From Chloroflexota bacterium (lineage in GTDB: Bacteria; Chloroflexota; Anaerolineae; UBA4142): 64,000 bases of DNA. The notes below the pieces were generated by a model, which was not told the DNA's origin, searched no databases, and worked only from the letters and a program-made list of their open reading frames with translations. Each line of letters starts with the position of its first letter. Positions within the stretch are counted from its first letter, which is position 1. Position numbers and translations under genes: made by a program. The stretch lies in assembly GCA_016208315.1 (NCBI GenBank), contig JACQYF010000102.1, positions 42,435 through 106,434 on the forward strand. The letters are read 5' to 3'. This document shows, one piece after another, positions 35,001 through 43,190 of the stretch.

Positions 35001-35642
35001 TCAGATCAGCCCCTTTTTGATGGCTTCCGCCACGGCTTGGGTGCGGTTCTTGACACCCAATTTGACGATGATTTCGTCAATCTTGCGGCGCACCGTCCGC
35101 TCGCCCCAAAACATCGCCTGGGCGATCTCTTCGACCGTCGCGCCTTGCGCCATCAATGCCAGCACCTTGACCTCGTCTTCGCCTAGTCCCGACTCGTACT
35201 TGGCTTTGATCTGGGCCAAGTCCTGAAATTGCTGCAGCACGCGGTCCATCAGTTCGGGCGACAGCAGCCGCTTGCCCTGGTGGACTTGGCGAATGGTATC
35301 CACCACCGTTTCGCCGGAGCTTTTCTTCAAGAGGTACGCATTCGCGCCCGCGCGCAATGCGCCTTGAATATAGTCGTCGTTGTCATAGGCCGTCAAGATG
35401 ATGACCTTGGAATTGGGCTGCTCCTTGCGCAATTGCGACGCCACCGCGACGCCATCCGCGCCGGTCAGTTGAATGTCGAGCAGGATCACGTCGGGCGCAA
35501 GCTCGGCGGCGGCGCGCAAAGCCGTGGCGCTGTCCTCGGCCTCGCCGACGACGTTAATGTCCGGCGCGGAAGACAAAAAGTTGCGCAGGCCGCGCCGGAT
35601 CATCGGATGGTCGTCCACGATCAAAACGCGAATGGGTTCCAT
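35001..35642 (-). CDS. NarL-type response regulator
   Basis: A 213-residue regulator. The receiver domain has the acidic pair in IVDDHP, phospho-acceptor Asp56 in VILLDIQ and Lys in YLLKKSS. The C-terminal LuxR-like helix-turn-helix is divergent (EEIAQAMFWGERTVRRKIDEI). The start overlaps the end of the GAF kinase by 22 bases, implying a coupled pair. The target genes are not evident; the L,D-transpeptidase gene lies upstream of the kinase on the same strand. Confidence 0.93.
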   Translation of the reverse strand: MEPIRVLIVDDHPMIRRGLRNFLSSAPDINVVGEAEDSATALRAAAELAPDVILLDIQLTGADGVAVASQLRKEQPNSKVIILTAYDNDDYIQGALRAGANAYLLKKSSGETVVDTIRQVHQGKRLLSPELMDRVLQQFQDLAQIKAKYESGLGEDEVKVLALMAQGATVEEIAQAMFWGERTVRRKIDEIIVKLGVKNRTQAVAEAIKKGLI

Positions 35643-36943
35643 GCGCCGGCTCCTCGTTCAATCGGAATCCGAAAGATCAAACGCGTGCCGCAGCCCGGCG
35701 CGGACTCGACGTCCATGCTGCCAACTAAACTTTTCGCGCGCTCTTGCATGCTCAAGAGGCCCAGGTGACTGCCGTTTCGGCGAGCGTCTTGTAACCACGG
35801 GTCCGGATCGAAACCGCAGCCGTTATCCTCGACCGTGATGTCGAGTGTTGCGTCGCGATAATCGAGCGCGACGGACGATTCGGTCGCTTGAGCGTGCGCC
35901 GCAATGTTCGCCAGCGCTTCCTCGACGAGATGGTAGATACTGCTCTCGGCCTGAATCGGCAGACGCAGCGCCTTGCCGCTGATCTCCAATCGGCAGGCGA
36001 TGCCCGAGACGCGCTGGAATTGATTGACGTAGCTCTGCAGAGCCGACCCCAGTCCGACGGCGTCCAAAATCGGCGGATGCAAATTGTAAATGGCGCGGCG
36101 AATTTGCTTCTCGATCTCGTCGAGCAACTCGTGCGCCGCGGCAAGACCGTCCCGCGCCGCGCTCTTCAACTCGGTTCCGGCAAACGCCTGAGCCGTTTGA
36201 ATCTCCCAGCGCGCCGAGGTGATGAGTTGGACGACGTCGTCGTGCATGTCGCGCGCGATCCGGGCGCGTTCTTCTTCCTGGGCGCGAATCGTCTTTTCGA
36301 GGAGCAGGCGCAGTTGCTCGGACCGCGCGGCGATCTCCTCCTTGGCGGTGGATAGCTCGCGAGTTCTTTGCTCGACCTGCTGCTCCAACTCCTGGCTAAA
36401 CTGCTTGACCTGGGAATGCAGTTCGGCGTTTTTGATCGCGATGCTCGCCAGATCCGCGAACTGCGCCAGCAGGGCCACATCGTCCTCGTCGAACGGTCTG
36501 CGTTCCGGGCAATTCATGATAACCATCGCGCCGACGACATGGCTCTCCCACTTGAGCGGCACGCCGATCATCCGCGTGCGCGACGGGTTCTCATATTCGG
36601 TCACTCGATGGGGCCAATGGGGATAATCGTTCACGATGATCGGTTCGCCCCGCTGAATCACTTGGCCGACGAGACCGACCAGTGGCTGCGCGCCGGTTGC
36701 CTCCCATTTCGGTTCGGTGTTGTAGCTGACGGTCGCATAATTAAAGACGCGCTCGTCGTCGTACAAAGCCAGCCCGCCGCCTTCGGCGCGCAAGAGCTGT
36801 GTGCCGCGCCGCAACACCGCTTCCAGCAGTTGAGTGGTGTCCAGGCGCGCGATAATATCCAGCGAGGTCTCGTGCAGGGCGATCATGGCCTCGTAGCGAT
36901 GTTTGGTCTCTTGGAGCAGTCGCGCGTGCTCTTGGTTTAACAT
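35621..36943 (-). CDS. GAF-domain NarX-type histidine kinase
   Basis: A 440-residue cytoplasmic kinase without membrane helices. A GAF domain (about 35-170) is followed by a coiled coil (about 175-225), the HisKA_3 region with His234 in RDMHDDVVQL and a HATPase domain (about 330-430, with LVEEALANIAAHA, DNGCGFDP and GLLSMQERA). GAF domains sense small ligands, haem or nucleotides; no Cys or His typical of a haem or Fe-S sensor stands out. ATG 36943 gives MLNQEHARLL; the ribosome site is weak. It overlaps the response regulator gene. Confidence 0.9.
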   Translation of the reverse strand: MLNQEHARLLQETKHRYEAMIALHETSLDIIARLDTTQLLEAVLRRGTQLLRAEGGGLALYDDERVFNYATVSYNTEPKWEATGAQPLVGLVGQVIQRGEPIIVNDYPHWPHRVTEYENPSRTRMIGVPLKWESHVVGAMVIMNCPERRPFDEDDVALLAQFADLASIAIKNAELHSQVKQFSQELEQQVEQRTRELSTAKEEIAARSEQLRLLLEKTIRAQEEERARIARDMHDDVVQLITSARWEIQTAQAFAGTELKSAARDGLAAAHELLDEIEKQIRRAIYNLHPPILDAVGLGSALQSYVNQFQRVSGIACRLEISGKALRLPIQAESSIYHLVEEALANIAAHAQATESSVALDYRDATLDITVEDNGCGFDPDPWLQDARRNGSHLGLLSMQERAKSLVGSMDVESAPGCGTRLIFRIPIERGAGAWNPFAF

Positions 36944-36980
36944 GCCCGTAGATTTTTCGACGGGTGCGACGGGTCGTAAA

Positions 36981-37832
36981 TCACAGATGCGTGACAACCG
37001 GCGTGCCGATTTCCGCCCAATTGTAGAACCACTTGGCATCCTCAATCGTGAGATTCACGCAGCCGTGGCTCATCGGCTTGCCAAAGTTGCGATGCCAATA
37101 CGTGCCGTGGATCGCGTACGCGCCCGTAAAGTACATCACCGACGGAACGCCGGGCAGGTAGTAATAGCTGGCGCCCGAGCCGCCCCTCATCGTTTGCGAC
37201 GCGACTTTTAGGTACACTTTGTAGCGCCCAATCGGAGTCGGAGTCCACGCCAGGCCGGTAGACACGAGCACCGATTTGAGCGCGGTCGTGCCCTCGAACG
37301 CGGTGATCGTCTGCGTGCTGATATTGATGTCAATCCACTTGCCCGTCGTCGGCGCAGGCGCAGTGTTTCCGGGCTTGGGCGGGTTGGCGGGCGCGGGCCC
37401 CGGCTGCGGCGCGGGCGGCGCGCTGCGGCCCGGCACGTTCAGGCGCTGGCCGGTCCAGATGAAATTCGGGTTATAAAGCCCATTCGCGCGCGCCAGCGCG
37501 TCCACCGTCGTGCCGAAACGCGCGGCAATCGTCGCCAAGGTATCGCCGCGCGCCACAGTGTAAACGCTGGTGACCGGCGCGGGGTTCGCAGGCGCAGAAC
37601 TGGACGAGGGAATAATCAAGCGTTGGCCGGCCCAGATGAAATTCGAATTGGGGAGCGAATTGGCGCGCACCAGCGCTTCGACCGTGGTGCCGTTGCGGGC
37701 GGCGATGGCATGCAGCGTGTCCCCCCAATTTACGACGACAATACCGGGGCTGGCTGCCGAGATGGGGGGCACGCGGGACAGCAAGATCGCGAGCGAAACA
37801 GTTATCAGCAAGACGCGTAGGACTGGCTTCAT
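36981..37832 (-). CDS. L,D-transpeptidase with two LysM domains
   Basis: A 283-residue secreted cell-wall enzyme. A signal peptide (1-26) is followed by LysM domains at about 31-75 and 90-133 (both with WGDTLHAIAARNGTT/GDTLATIAARFGTT), a Pro-rich linker and a YkuD catalytic domain (about 166-283). The active site is complete: HGTYWHRNFGKPMSHGCVNL region with the nucleophilic Cys near 258. It cross-links peptidoglycan peptides by 3-3 bonds or attaches proteins. ATG 37832 has AAGGAG at correct spacing. Confidence 0.94.
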   Translation of the reverse strand: MKPVLRVLLITVSLAILLSRVPPISAASPGIVVVNWGDTLHAIAARNGTTVEALVRANSLPNSNFIWAGQRLIIPSSSSAPANPAPVTSVYTVARGDTLATIAARFGTTVDALARANGLYNPNFIWTGQRLNVPGRSAPPAPQPGPAPANPPKPGNTAPAPTTGKWIDINISTQTITAFEGTTALKSVLVSTGLAWTPTPIGRYKVYLKVASQTMRGGSGASYYYLPGVPSVMYFTGAYAIHGTYWHRNFGKPMSHGCVNLTIEDAKWFYNWAEIGTPVVTHL

Positions 37833-37941
37833 CGAAGACTCCTTATCGCGGCGCACAGCCAATTATACTTACGCTTTCATCTTAACACACCTACTCTGAA
37901 TTTTCAAGCCGAATTGGATTACCGTTTTTTTATTTTTGTGC

Positions 37942-37947
37942 TAAGAT
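37942..37947 (+). promoter_or_regulatory. -10 box next to the DNA ligase start
   Basis: TAAGAT ends seven bases before ATG 37955, so transcription would begin at or next to the start codon and the mRNA would be leaderless. No -35 at 17 bp is convincing; the upstream region is T-rich. Confidence 0.45.
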
Positions 37948-37954
37948 AGGCGGC

Positions 37955-39631
37955 ATGACGACCATTGAATCGCTTGCGCAACTGAGCGAACAACTCGCCG
38001 CGACGAAAAAGAAACTAGAACACGCCGCGCTCATCGGCGCGTACTTGCAATCCCTGCCGCCCGACGACATTCCCCTCGCCGCGCGCCTCTTGATCGGCCA
38101 GGTTTTTCCCGAAGGCGACCCGCGCATCCTCAACATCAGCGGCGCGGCAATTGACCGCGCGTTGGGCCGCGGGGCCGATCTGGCCGCGATCGAGGGCGCA
38201 GTGGATTTCGGCCATGCCGTGGAAATGGCTTTGACGAACCGCGGCCACGCGCGCGCCGGCGCGCCGTTGTCGCTCGCCGAGGTCTACGCGGCTTATGAGG
38301 AAATCGCGGGCGTGACGGGCCGGGGTTCGCGCGAACGCCGCGACGCGCGTCTGCGCGAGTTGTTTACGCGCGCGTCTGCGCTCGAAGCGAAATATATCGT
38401 CAAGCACCTCATCCACGAAATGCGCGTCGGCGTCAACGAGGGCACGCTGCTCGACGCGCTCGCGCGGACGACCGGCATCGCCGGTGACAAGATTCGGCGC
38501 GCCTACCAATTTACCGGCGATGTCGGCCAGGTGGCACGCGCGGCGCTGCTCGGCGGCGAGGACGCGTTGGCCGAACTAAAGCCAGTCATTGGCCGCCCAC
38601 TCAAGCCGATGCTCGCCCAAAGCGCGGACGACATGCGCGCGGCCTTCGCCAAAATGCCGTTGGGCGAGATTGCGCTCGAATTCAAACTCGACGGGGCGCG
38701 CGTACAGATTCACAAACGCGGCGACGAGGTGCGCATCTTTTCGCGGAACCTCGCGGAGCTGACCGGCAGTCTGCCCGAGATCGAGGATTTGGCGCGGCGT
38801 GAACTGCAAGCGAATGAGGCCATCGTCGAGGGCGAAGTCATCGCGCTGACGCCGGAGGGTCGCCCCCGCCCGTTCCAAGAATTGATGCGCCGCATCGGGC
38901 GCGAGCGCGAAATTGCCGAGATGCAGCGCGAGATTCCTGTCAAACTCTTCCTCTTCGATGTACTCTATCGCGACGGCGAATTACTGATTGACCGGCCAAA
39001 CGCGGCGCGGTGGGAGCAACTCGGGGCGATCGTCGGAAATATCGCGTGCGTGGCTCGCATCGTGCCGCGGGATGAAGCAGAGGGCGAGCAATTCCTCGGC
39101 AGCGCGCGCGCGGCGGGCCACGAGGGATTGATGGCGAAAAATCTCGCGTCGCCGTACGCGCCGGGCGAGCGCGGCAAGCACTGGCTGAAAATCAAACCCA
39201 TCCTCACGCTCGATCTCGCGATCGTCGCGGCGGATTGGGGCTATGGTCGCCGCACCGGTTGGTTGTCAAACGTACACCTCGCCGCGCGCGATGAAAAGAC
39301 GGGCGTGCTGCTCGAAGTGGGCAAGACATTCAAAGGATTTACGGACGCGGAATTCAAAGCGCTGACCGAGCGCTTGCTCGCGCTCAAGATCAAGCAGACG
39401 CGCGGCACCGTCTGGGTCAAGCCAGAAATTGTCGTCGAGGTCGCGTTCAACAACGTGCAGAGTTCGCCGGTGTCTACAAGCCGCGTCGCGCTGCGGTTCG
39501 CGCGTGTGCTGCAATTGCGCGACGACAAGTCGGCGGATCAGGTAGACACGGTGCAGACACTGCAGGGATTGATGGAAAGGGAGAGGGGGAGAGGGGGAGA
39601 GGGGGAGACAAGTACACAAGTAGACAGGTAG
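37955..39631 (+). CDS. lig: ATP-dependent DNA ligase (archaeal/eukaryotic type) with repeat-encoded tail
   Basis: A 558-residue ligase of the three-domain plan: an N-terminal DNA-binding domain (about 1-205), an adenylation domain with the AMP-accepting Lys244 in EFKLDGARVQIH, and an OB-fold domain. EGEVIAL, LFDVLY, EGLMAKN and WLKIKP are the further nucleotidyltransferase motifs. It seals nicks using ATP. Bacteria rely on NAD ligase LigA for replication, so this enzyme is an accessory, probably for repair. The last ~20 residues (from MERERGRG on) are encoded by GAGAGGGGGA-type and GACAGGTA-type repeats and are not part of the family fold. No Ku or LigD gene is near. Confidence 0.93.
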   Translation: MTTIESLAQLSEQLAATKKKLEHAALIGAYLQSLPPDDIPLAARLLIGQVFPEGDPRILNISGAAIDRALGRGADLAAIEGAVDFGHAVEMALTNRGHARAGAPLSLAEVYAAYEEIAGVTGRGSRERRDARLRELFTRASALEAKYIVKHLIHEMRVGVNEGTLLDALARTTGIAGDKIRRAYQFTGDVGQVARAALLGGEDALAELKPVIGRPLKPMLAQSADDMRAAFAKMPLGEIALEFKLDGARVQIHKRGDEVRIFSRNLAELTGSLPEIEDLARRELQANEAIVEGEVIALTPEGRPRPFQELMRRIGREREIAEMQREIPVKLFLFDVLYRDGELLIDRPNAARWEQLGAIVGNIACVARIVPRDEAEGEQFLGSARAAGHEGLMAKNLASPYAPGERGKHWLKIKPILTLDLAIVAADWGYGRRTGWLSNVHLAARDEKTGVLLEVGKTFKGFTDAEFKALTERLLALKIKQTRGTVWVKPEIVVEVAFNNVQSSPVSTSRVALRFARVLQLRDDKSADQVDTVQTLQGLMERERGRGGEGETSTQVDR

Positions 39632-39675
39632 ACAGGTAGACAGGTACGTGTTTCCCTGTGTACCTGTCTACCTGT
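39632..39675. terminator. Inverted repeat between convergent genes (octamer units)
   Basis: Perfect 16-bp arms (ACAGGTAGACAGGTAC and its complement) with a 12-base loop lie between the convergent ligase and patatin genes. The left arm extends into the ligase gene as GACAGGTA octamers. It could terminate both transcripts. Confidence 0.6.
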
Positions 39676-39688
39676 TTGCCTTGCGCGC

Positions 39689-40618
39689 TTACGGCACCGC
39701 GCGATAGATCGGCTCGTTCAACTCCGGATCGGTCTGATCGTTCAGGATCATGTGCCCGAACTTGTCGCCGTACTCGATGAGCTGTTCAATTTTCGAGACG
39801 TCGTCCAAACTGATCGGTTCAGTCGTGATTTGAAAGCGGCGAAAATCCATCCCCTGAAAAAGCTCCTTGACCACGCGCGACTGTTGGTCGCCGGCATCGG
39901 TCAAGAACGTATCGAGAATGGGCTGGAGCCATTGAAACGAGATGAGGCGGTCGGGCGCGTGAAGCGGCAGGCCCGGCTGCGCTGCCCTCCCCGTGCCGAT
40001 GCTGATGAGAGTCGTTTCCTCCGGTTTCCAGTTCAAGCAAAAGCGCGCCTCGTACGCGGCGATGAACGCCGGATTGCCAAAGCTGCCTATGCCGCCATCC
40101 GTGTACCTACCCTCGATCACCGGGAAAAATGTGGGCGCGGCGGCGCTCGCCAGCACGGCCGTCGTGATCGGCATTGACTGATATTCCGGCTTCCACGGCT
40201 TGATGAAGCGCGTGCGCGCGGTGTGCATGTCACGCGTGACGATCACCAGATCGAACTTGCGCGCGCCGGTCCACAGATCGCCCATCACTTTCCCCTGCGA
40301 TTCGCGATCGAGTCGTTCTTTGATCGCGTCGTTGGGGTAGCGATACGGAAAGATGGGCCACAGGCGACTGCGCAGCGTTTTGGTAAAAATGCGCGGCGCA
40401 AACTCGCGATACATCGCGGTCATGTCCACCGCGCTGAGGTTGAGCGCGAGGCCGGACGCGATGATGCTGCCGGTCGAAGTCCCCGCTGCGAGTTCCGTGA
40501 CCTCGCCCAGCTTTTTGCCCAGCGCGTGCTCGACGACTTCTAGCGCGCGGGTCACCATCACCCCGCGGAGGCCGCCGCCGTCAATCGCGATCGCGACGTG
40601 TTTGCAGAATGGCTTCAT
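39689..40618 (-). CDS. Patatin-like phospholipase
   Basis: A 309-residue lipid acyl hydrolase. The oxyanion motif DGGGLRG is near residue 13-19, the nucleophile Ser48 is in GTSTGS, and the catalytic Asp174 is in TDGG. No signal peptide is apparent, so it acts inside the cell on phospholipids or other acyl esters. Its start overlaps the DUF1028 gene stop by four bases (ATGA), so the two are translated together; prs lies upstream on the same strand. Confidence 0.92.
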   Translation of the reverse strand: MKPFCKHVAIAIDGGGLRGVMVTRALEVVEHALGKKLGEVTELAAGTSTGSIIASGLALNLSAVDMTAMYREFAPRIFTKTLRSRLWPIFPYRYPNDAIKERLDRESQGKVMGDLWTGARKFDLVIVTRDMHTARTRFIKPWKPEYQSMPITTAVLASAAAPTFFPVIEGRYTDGGIGSFGNPAFIAAYEARFCLNWKPEETTLISIGTGRAAQPGLPLHAPDRLISFQWLQPILDTFLTDAGDQQSRVVKELFQGMDFRRFQITTEPISLDDVSKIEQLIEYGDKFGHMILNDQTDPELNEPIYRAVP

Positions 40619-41487
40619 CGTGCCCCCTTTTGTTTCCGCACAAAGTCGAGCACCACCCGATCAATCCGCGCGTCCTCGAGCAAGCGATCCTCCAAATTCT
40701 CCACGCCCGCCAATTCGCGGAATCCCTTTTGCGTTACTTCGTCCCACTCGCCGTTGATCTCGCCCGCGTAATAGCCGCGGGCACGCATCATCTCTTGCAA
40801 CTCGCGCGCGAGAGGCGAATCAATCGGCAGAATATCGCTTGGGTCCGTCTTGCCCAGATAGAGATGGTGGAGATCGAGGAGGCGTTTCAGTTCGTCAATC
40901 GGCGCGGCGTGGTCGTCCACGCGCAGGTCAAGGTAGCGATCGTCAAAACCGCCGTAACCGCCCTTGGCGCGCACGACGAGGAGCGCCGCACTTTCTTGCC
41001 CGCGCCGGTCGCCGCCCGCGGCTTGGGCCGCCGCGAGCGCGGTGACCAGCCGCGTCGCCAAGTTGCCCGTGGTCATCTCGAACGTTTCGGCCAGCGCATC
41101 CACGACCTCTGGACTCTTGAGGATGTTGCCCTGCGCGGCATAGTGCTTGCCGGTCTTGCCGCCGGCCCACTCGTAGCAGCCGCCGCCGGTGTACGTGAAC
41201 GCGCGGCCTTTTGCATCCACAATTCCGAACTGCCGTTGGTCGGCTTGCTTGTCGCCCGCGATCAACTTTTGCCCGACCTGTTTCGGCGTCAGGCCCTGTT
41301 TGAGCATCCGCAGACCGCGCGGCCCGTATGACGTGTTGGCAAACGACTGCGTGGCAATCGCGCCCACGCCCGCGTGAGCCCACGGCACGACTGCGCCGAC
41401 CGCTAGGAATTTCGATTCGACCGCGATGCCCAGCTCGCCGGTCTTGGAATCGAAGGCAACAATGGAAAAAGTAGAGAGATAGGACAT
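40615..41487 (-). CDS. DUF1028 family protein (Ntn-hydrolase fold) with a C-terminal peptidoglycan-binding-like domain
   Basis: A 290-residue protein. Residues 1 to about 215 match the DUF1028 family: TFSIVAFDSKTGELGIAVES, GVGAIATQS and a Ser/Thr-rich start, typical of Ntn-type hydrolase folds. The last 70 residues (LQEMMRARGYYAGEINGEWD) resemble a peptidoglycan-binding helical repeat, an arrangement seen in some family members. No signal peptide is seen. Its reaction is unknown. It overlaps the patatin gene and follows prs after an inverted repeat. Confidence 0.85.
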   Translation of the reverse strand: MSYLSTFSIVAFDSKTGELGIAVESKFLAVGAVVPWAHAGVGAIATQSFANTSYGPRGLRMLKQGLTPKQVGQKLIAGDKQADQRQFGIVDAKGRAFTYTGGGCYEWAGGKTGKHYAAQGNILKSPEVVDALAETFEMTTGNLATRLVTALAAAQAAGGDRRGQESAALLVVRAKGGYGGFDDRYLDLRVDDHAAPIDELKRLLDLHHLYLGKTDPSDILPIDSPLARELQEMMRARGYYAGEINGEWDEVTQKGFRELAGVENLEDRLLEDARIDRVVLDFVRKQKGAR

Positions 41488-41501
41488 GATGACCTCTGGT
41501 G

Positions 41502-41568
41502 CAGTGAACAGTCAACAGTCAACAGACCAGTGTTCACTGTTCACTGTTCACTGTTTACTGTTTACTGG
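41502..41568. repeat. 7-bp-periodic inverted repeat (CAGTGAA/CAGTCAA units)
   Basis: Heptamers CAGTGAA and CAGTCAA on the left arm face TTCACTG and TTTACTG heptamers on the right arm, forming a long imperfect hairpin. It separates DUF1028 from prs. A related copy is at 48083-48170. Confidence 0.8.
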
Positions 41569-41571
41569 CTC

Positions 41572-42543
41572 TTACCCAAACACAAACAAATCGCCGATGG
41601 ACTCGCGCAAATAGTTGCGGCGGATCGCTTCGCCGAACACGTGGGCGACCGAGACGATTCGCAGTTTCGGATGGCGTTTCTCGGGCGGAATGTGAACGGT
41701 ATCAGTCGTCACAATCTCGGCGATTTGCGGCACGGCGGCGAGCCGCTCCAGCGCGTTGCGGACAAAAACTCCGTGCGTGCAGGCCGCCCAGATTTCCTCG
41801 ATCCCTTGCTCGATCAGAATGCGGCTGATCTCGAGGATCGAGCCGCCCGTCGCGATTTCGTCGTCATAGAGCAGCGCGCGCTTGTAGCCGCGGATGAGGT
41901 GGCCGACCATGCCGGTGATCCGCACCTCGGTGTCTGAGATACGTTCCTTGTTGCCGGCGGCAATCGGCAACCCCAAGTCTTTGGCAAACCGCGCCGCCGT
42001 TTTGGCATTTCCCAAATCCGGCGCGACGACGATCGTATTCGCCAAATCGCGCGATTGGAAATGGCTCCTGAAAACCGGCCGGCTGGTCAGCGGATCGGTG
42101 GGGACGCTAAAAAAGCCGTGGACTTGGGGTGAGTGCAGGGCCATCGTCATGACGTGGGTCGCGCCCGCCGTCCGCAGCAAATCGGCGACGAGGCGCGCAG
42201 TGATGCAGATGCGCGGAGCATCTTTCTTGTCGGAGCGCGCGAAGGAAAAGTAGGGAATGATCGCGTGGATCTCTTTCGCCGACGCGCTGCGCGCGATGTC
42301 GAGCATCATGAGCAGCTCGACGAGGTGGTCGTTCACGGGCGGATCGAGCGATTGGATGATGTAAACGGCGCGGCCGCGCACGCTCGCGCCCAGTTGGATG
42401 TTGAGGTCGTCGTTGCTAAAGCGCGAGATGACGGTCGGGTCGAGCGGCGCTTGCAGATGGCGGGCAATGTCCGCGGCGAGCTGCGGATTGGAACTGCCGC
42501 TGAAAAAGCGGACCTCGCTGGGATCAGTGGCTCCGGGTGTCAT
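41572..42543 (-). CDS. prs: Ribose-phosphate pyrophosphokinase (PRPP synthetase)
   Basis: A 323-residue enzyme making PRPP from ribose 5-phosphate and ATP. RFSNDDLNIQL and YFSFARSDKKD are the ATP/ribose loops, HSPQVHGFF is the His-containing substrate loop, VVAPDLGNAK and GNKER hold the flexible-loop lysine and arginine, and the PRPP loop is LLYDDEIATGGS, an unusual variant of the DDMIDTGGT type. A strong ribosome site (GGGAGG) precedes ATG 42543. PRPP feeds nucleotide, histidine and tryptophan synthesis. Confidence 0.93.
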   Translation of the reverse strand: MTPGATDPSEVRFFSGSSNPQLAADIARHLQAPLDPTVISRFSNDDLNIQLGASVRGRAVYIIQSLDPPVNDHLVELLMMLDIARSASAKEIHAIIPYFSFARSDKKDAPRICITARLVADLLRTAGATHVMTMALHSPQVHGFFSVPTDPLTSRPVFRSHFQSRDLANTIVVAPDLGNAKTAARFAKDLGLPIAAGNKERISDTEVRITGMVGHLIRGYKRALLYDDEIATGGSILEISRILIEQGIEEIWAACTHGVFVRNALERLAAVPQIAEIVTTDTVHIPPEKRHPKLRIVSVAHVFGEAIRRNYLRESIGDLFVFG

Positions 42544-42563
42544 TCGTCCTCCCCAGGATCAAT

Positions 42564-42661
42564 AAATGGGACGCGTCGCCTTCGAAAGAAGGCGCTGAAC
42601 GCGGACTAACGCGGAGACAAAAACAATATCCGCGTTCATCCGCGTTAGTCCGCGTCCCATT
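42564..42661. repeat. GGACGCGGATT-type palindromic element, copy 2, with a nested insertion
   Basis: Ends AATGGGACGCG and CGCGTCCCATT are complementary; inside lie GCGGACTAACGCGGA and TCCGCGTTAGTCCGCG. A small hairpin around GCCTTCGAAAGAAGGC interrupts the left arm, so one element is nested in another. It sits between the adenosine-specific kinase remnant and prs. Confidence 0.8.
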
Positions 42662-43151
42662 CAGTCTGCTTTGTAACCGAATTTGCGGAGCAACTGCTTT
42701 CTCCACGCGACCCCGCTCTCGTCCTCCACGCCTTTCGTCTTGACGCCGTCAATCACGCCGAGAATGCCGCGCCCTTGTTCCGTCTCGGCGATAATTACCT
42801 CGACCGGATTTGCAGTCGCGCAATACACGTTCACGACCTCGGGCCCATTCTTGATCGCGTGCCAAACACGTTGATCGGGAAAAAGCCCGCGCCGAGTATG
42901 ACGATGAACGCGTGGCCCGCGCTCAGCGCGAGCGCGTTCTTCTTCGCCAAGGCAACCAGTTCGGGATCGGTGCCGCTCGCGCGCACGAGCGCCTCGCCCG
43001 ACGATTCGCAGAACGCCAGCCCGAATTTGATGCCTGGCACCGCCGTGACCAACGCCTCGTGAATATCCTCGACGGTCTTGATGAAGTGGGATTGACCGAG
43101 AATAAAATTCAAGTCGCTGGGGTTTTCAATGCGTACCGTTTTCAATTCCAT
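42661..43151 (-). pseudogene. Frameshifted adenosine-specific kinase family gene
   Basis: The first 94 codons match the adenosine-specific kinase family (PF04008): [20 protein letters not shown] at the start, and [13 protein letters not shown] and GHAFIVIL further in. After FPINVF the frame breaks near 42864-42868. In the frame two bases over, the rest of the family follows: [33 protein letters not shown] and a C-terminal [13 protein letters not shown] ending at TGA 42661. The whole equals 163 codons plus two bases, the normal family length, so a two-base insertion (or one-base deletion) has split it. It could be a real inactivation or a sequencing error. Confidence 0.82.
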
Positions 43152-43159
43152 GATCCCTC

Positions 43160-43190
43160 CGTAGGGGCAACCACAAGGGTTGCCCCTACG
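43160..43190. repeat. GTAGGGGC palindrome
   Basis: Perfect 13-bp arms (CGTAGGGGCAACC and its complement) with a 5-base loop, between the LysM-M23 gene and the adenosine-specific kinase remnant. Same core as 46696-46763. Confidence 0.8.
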
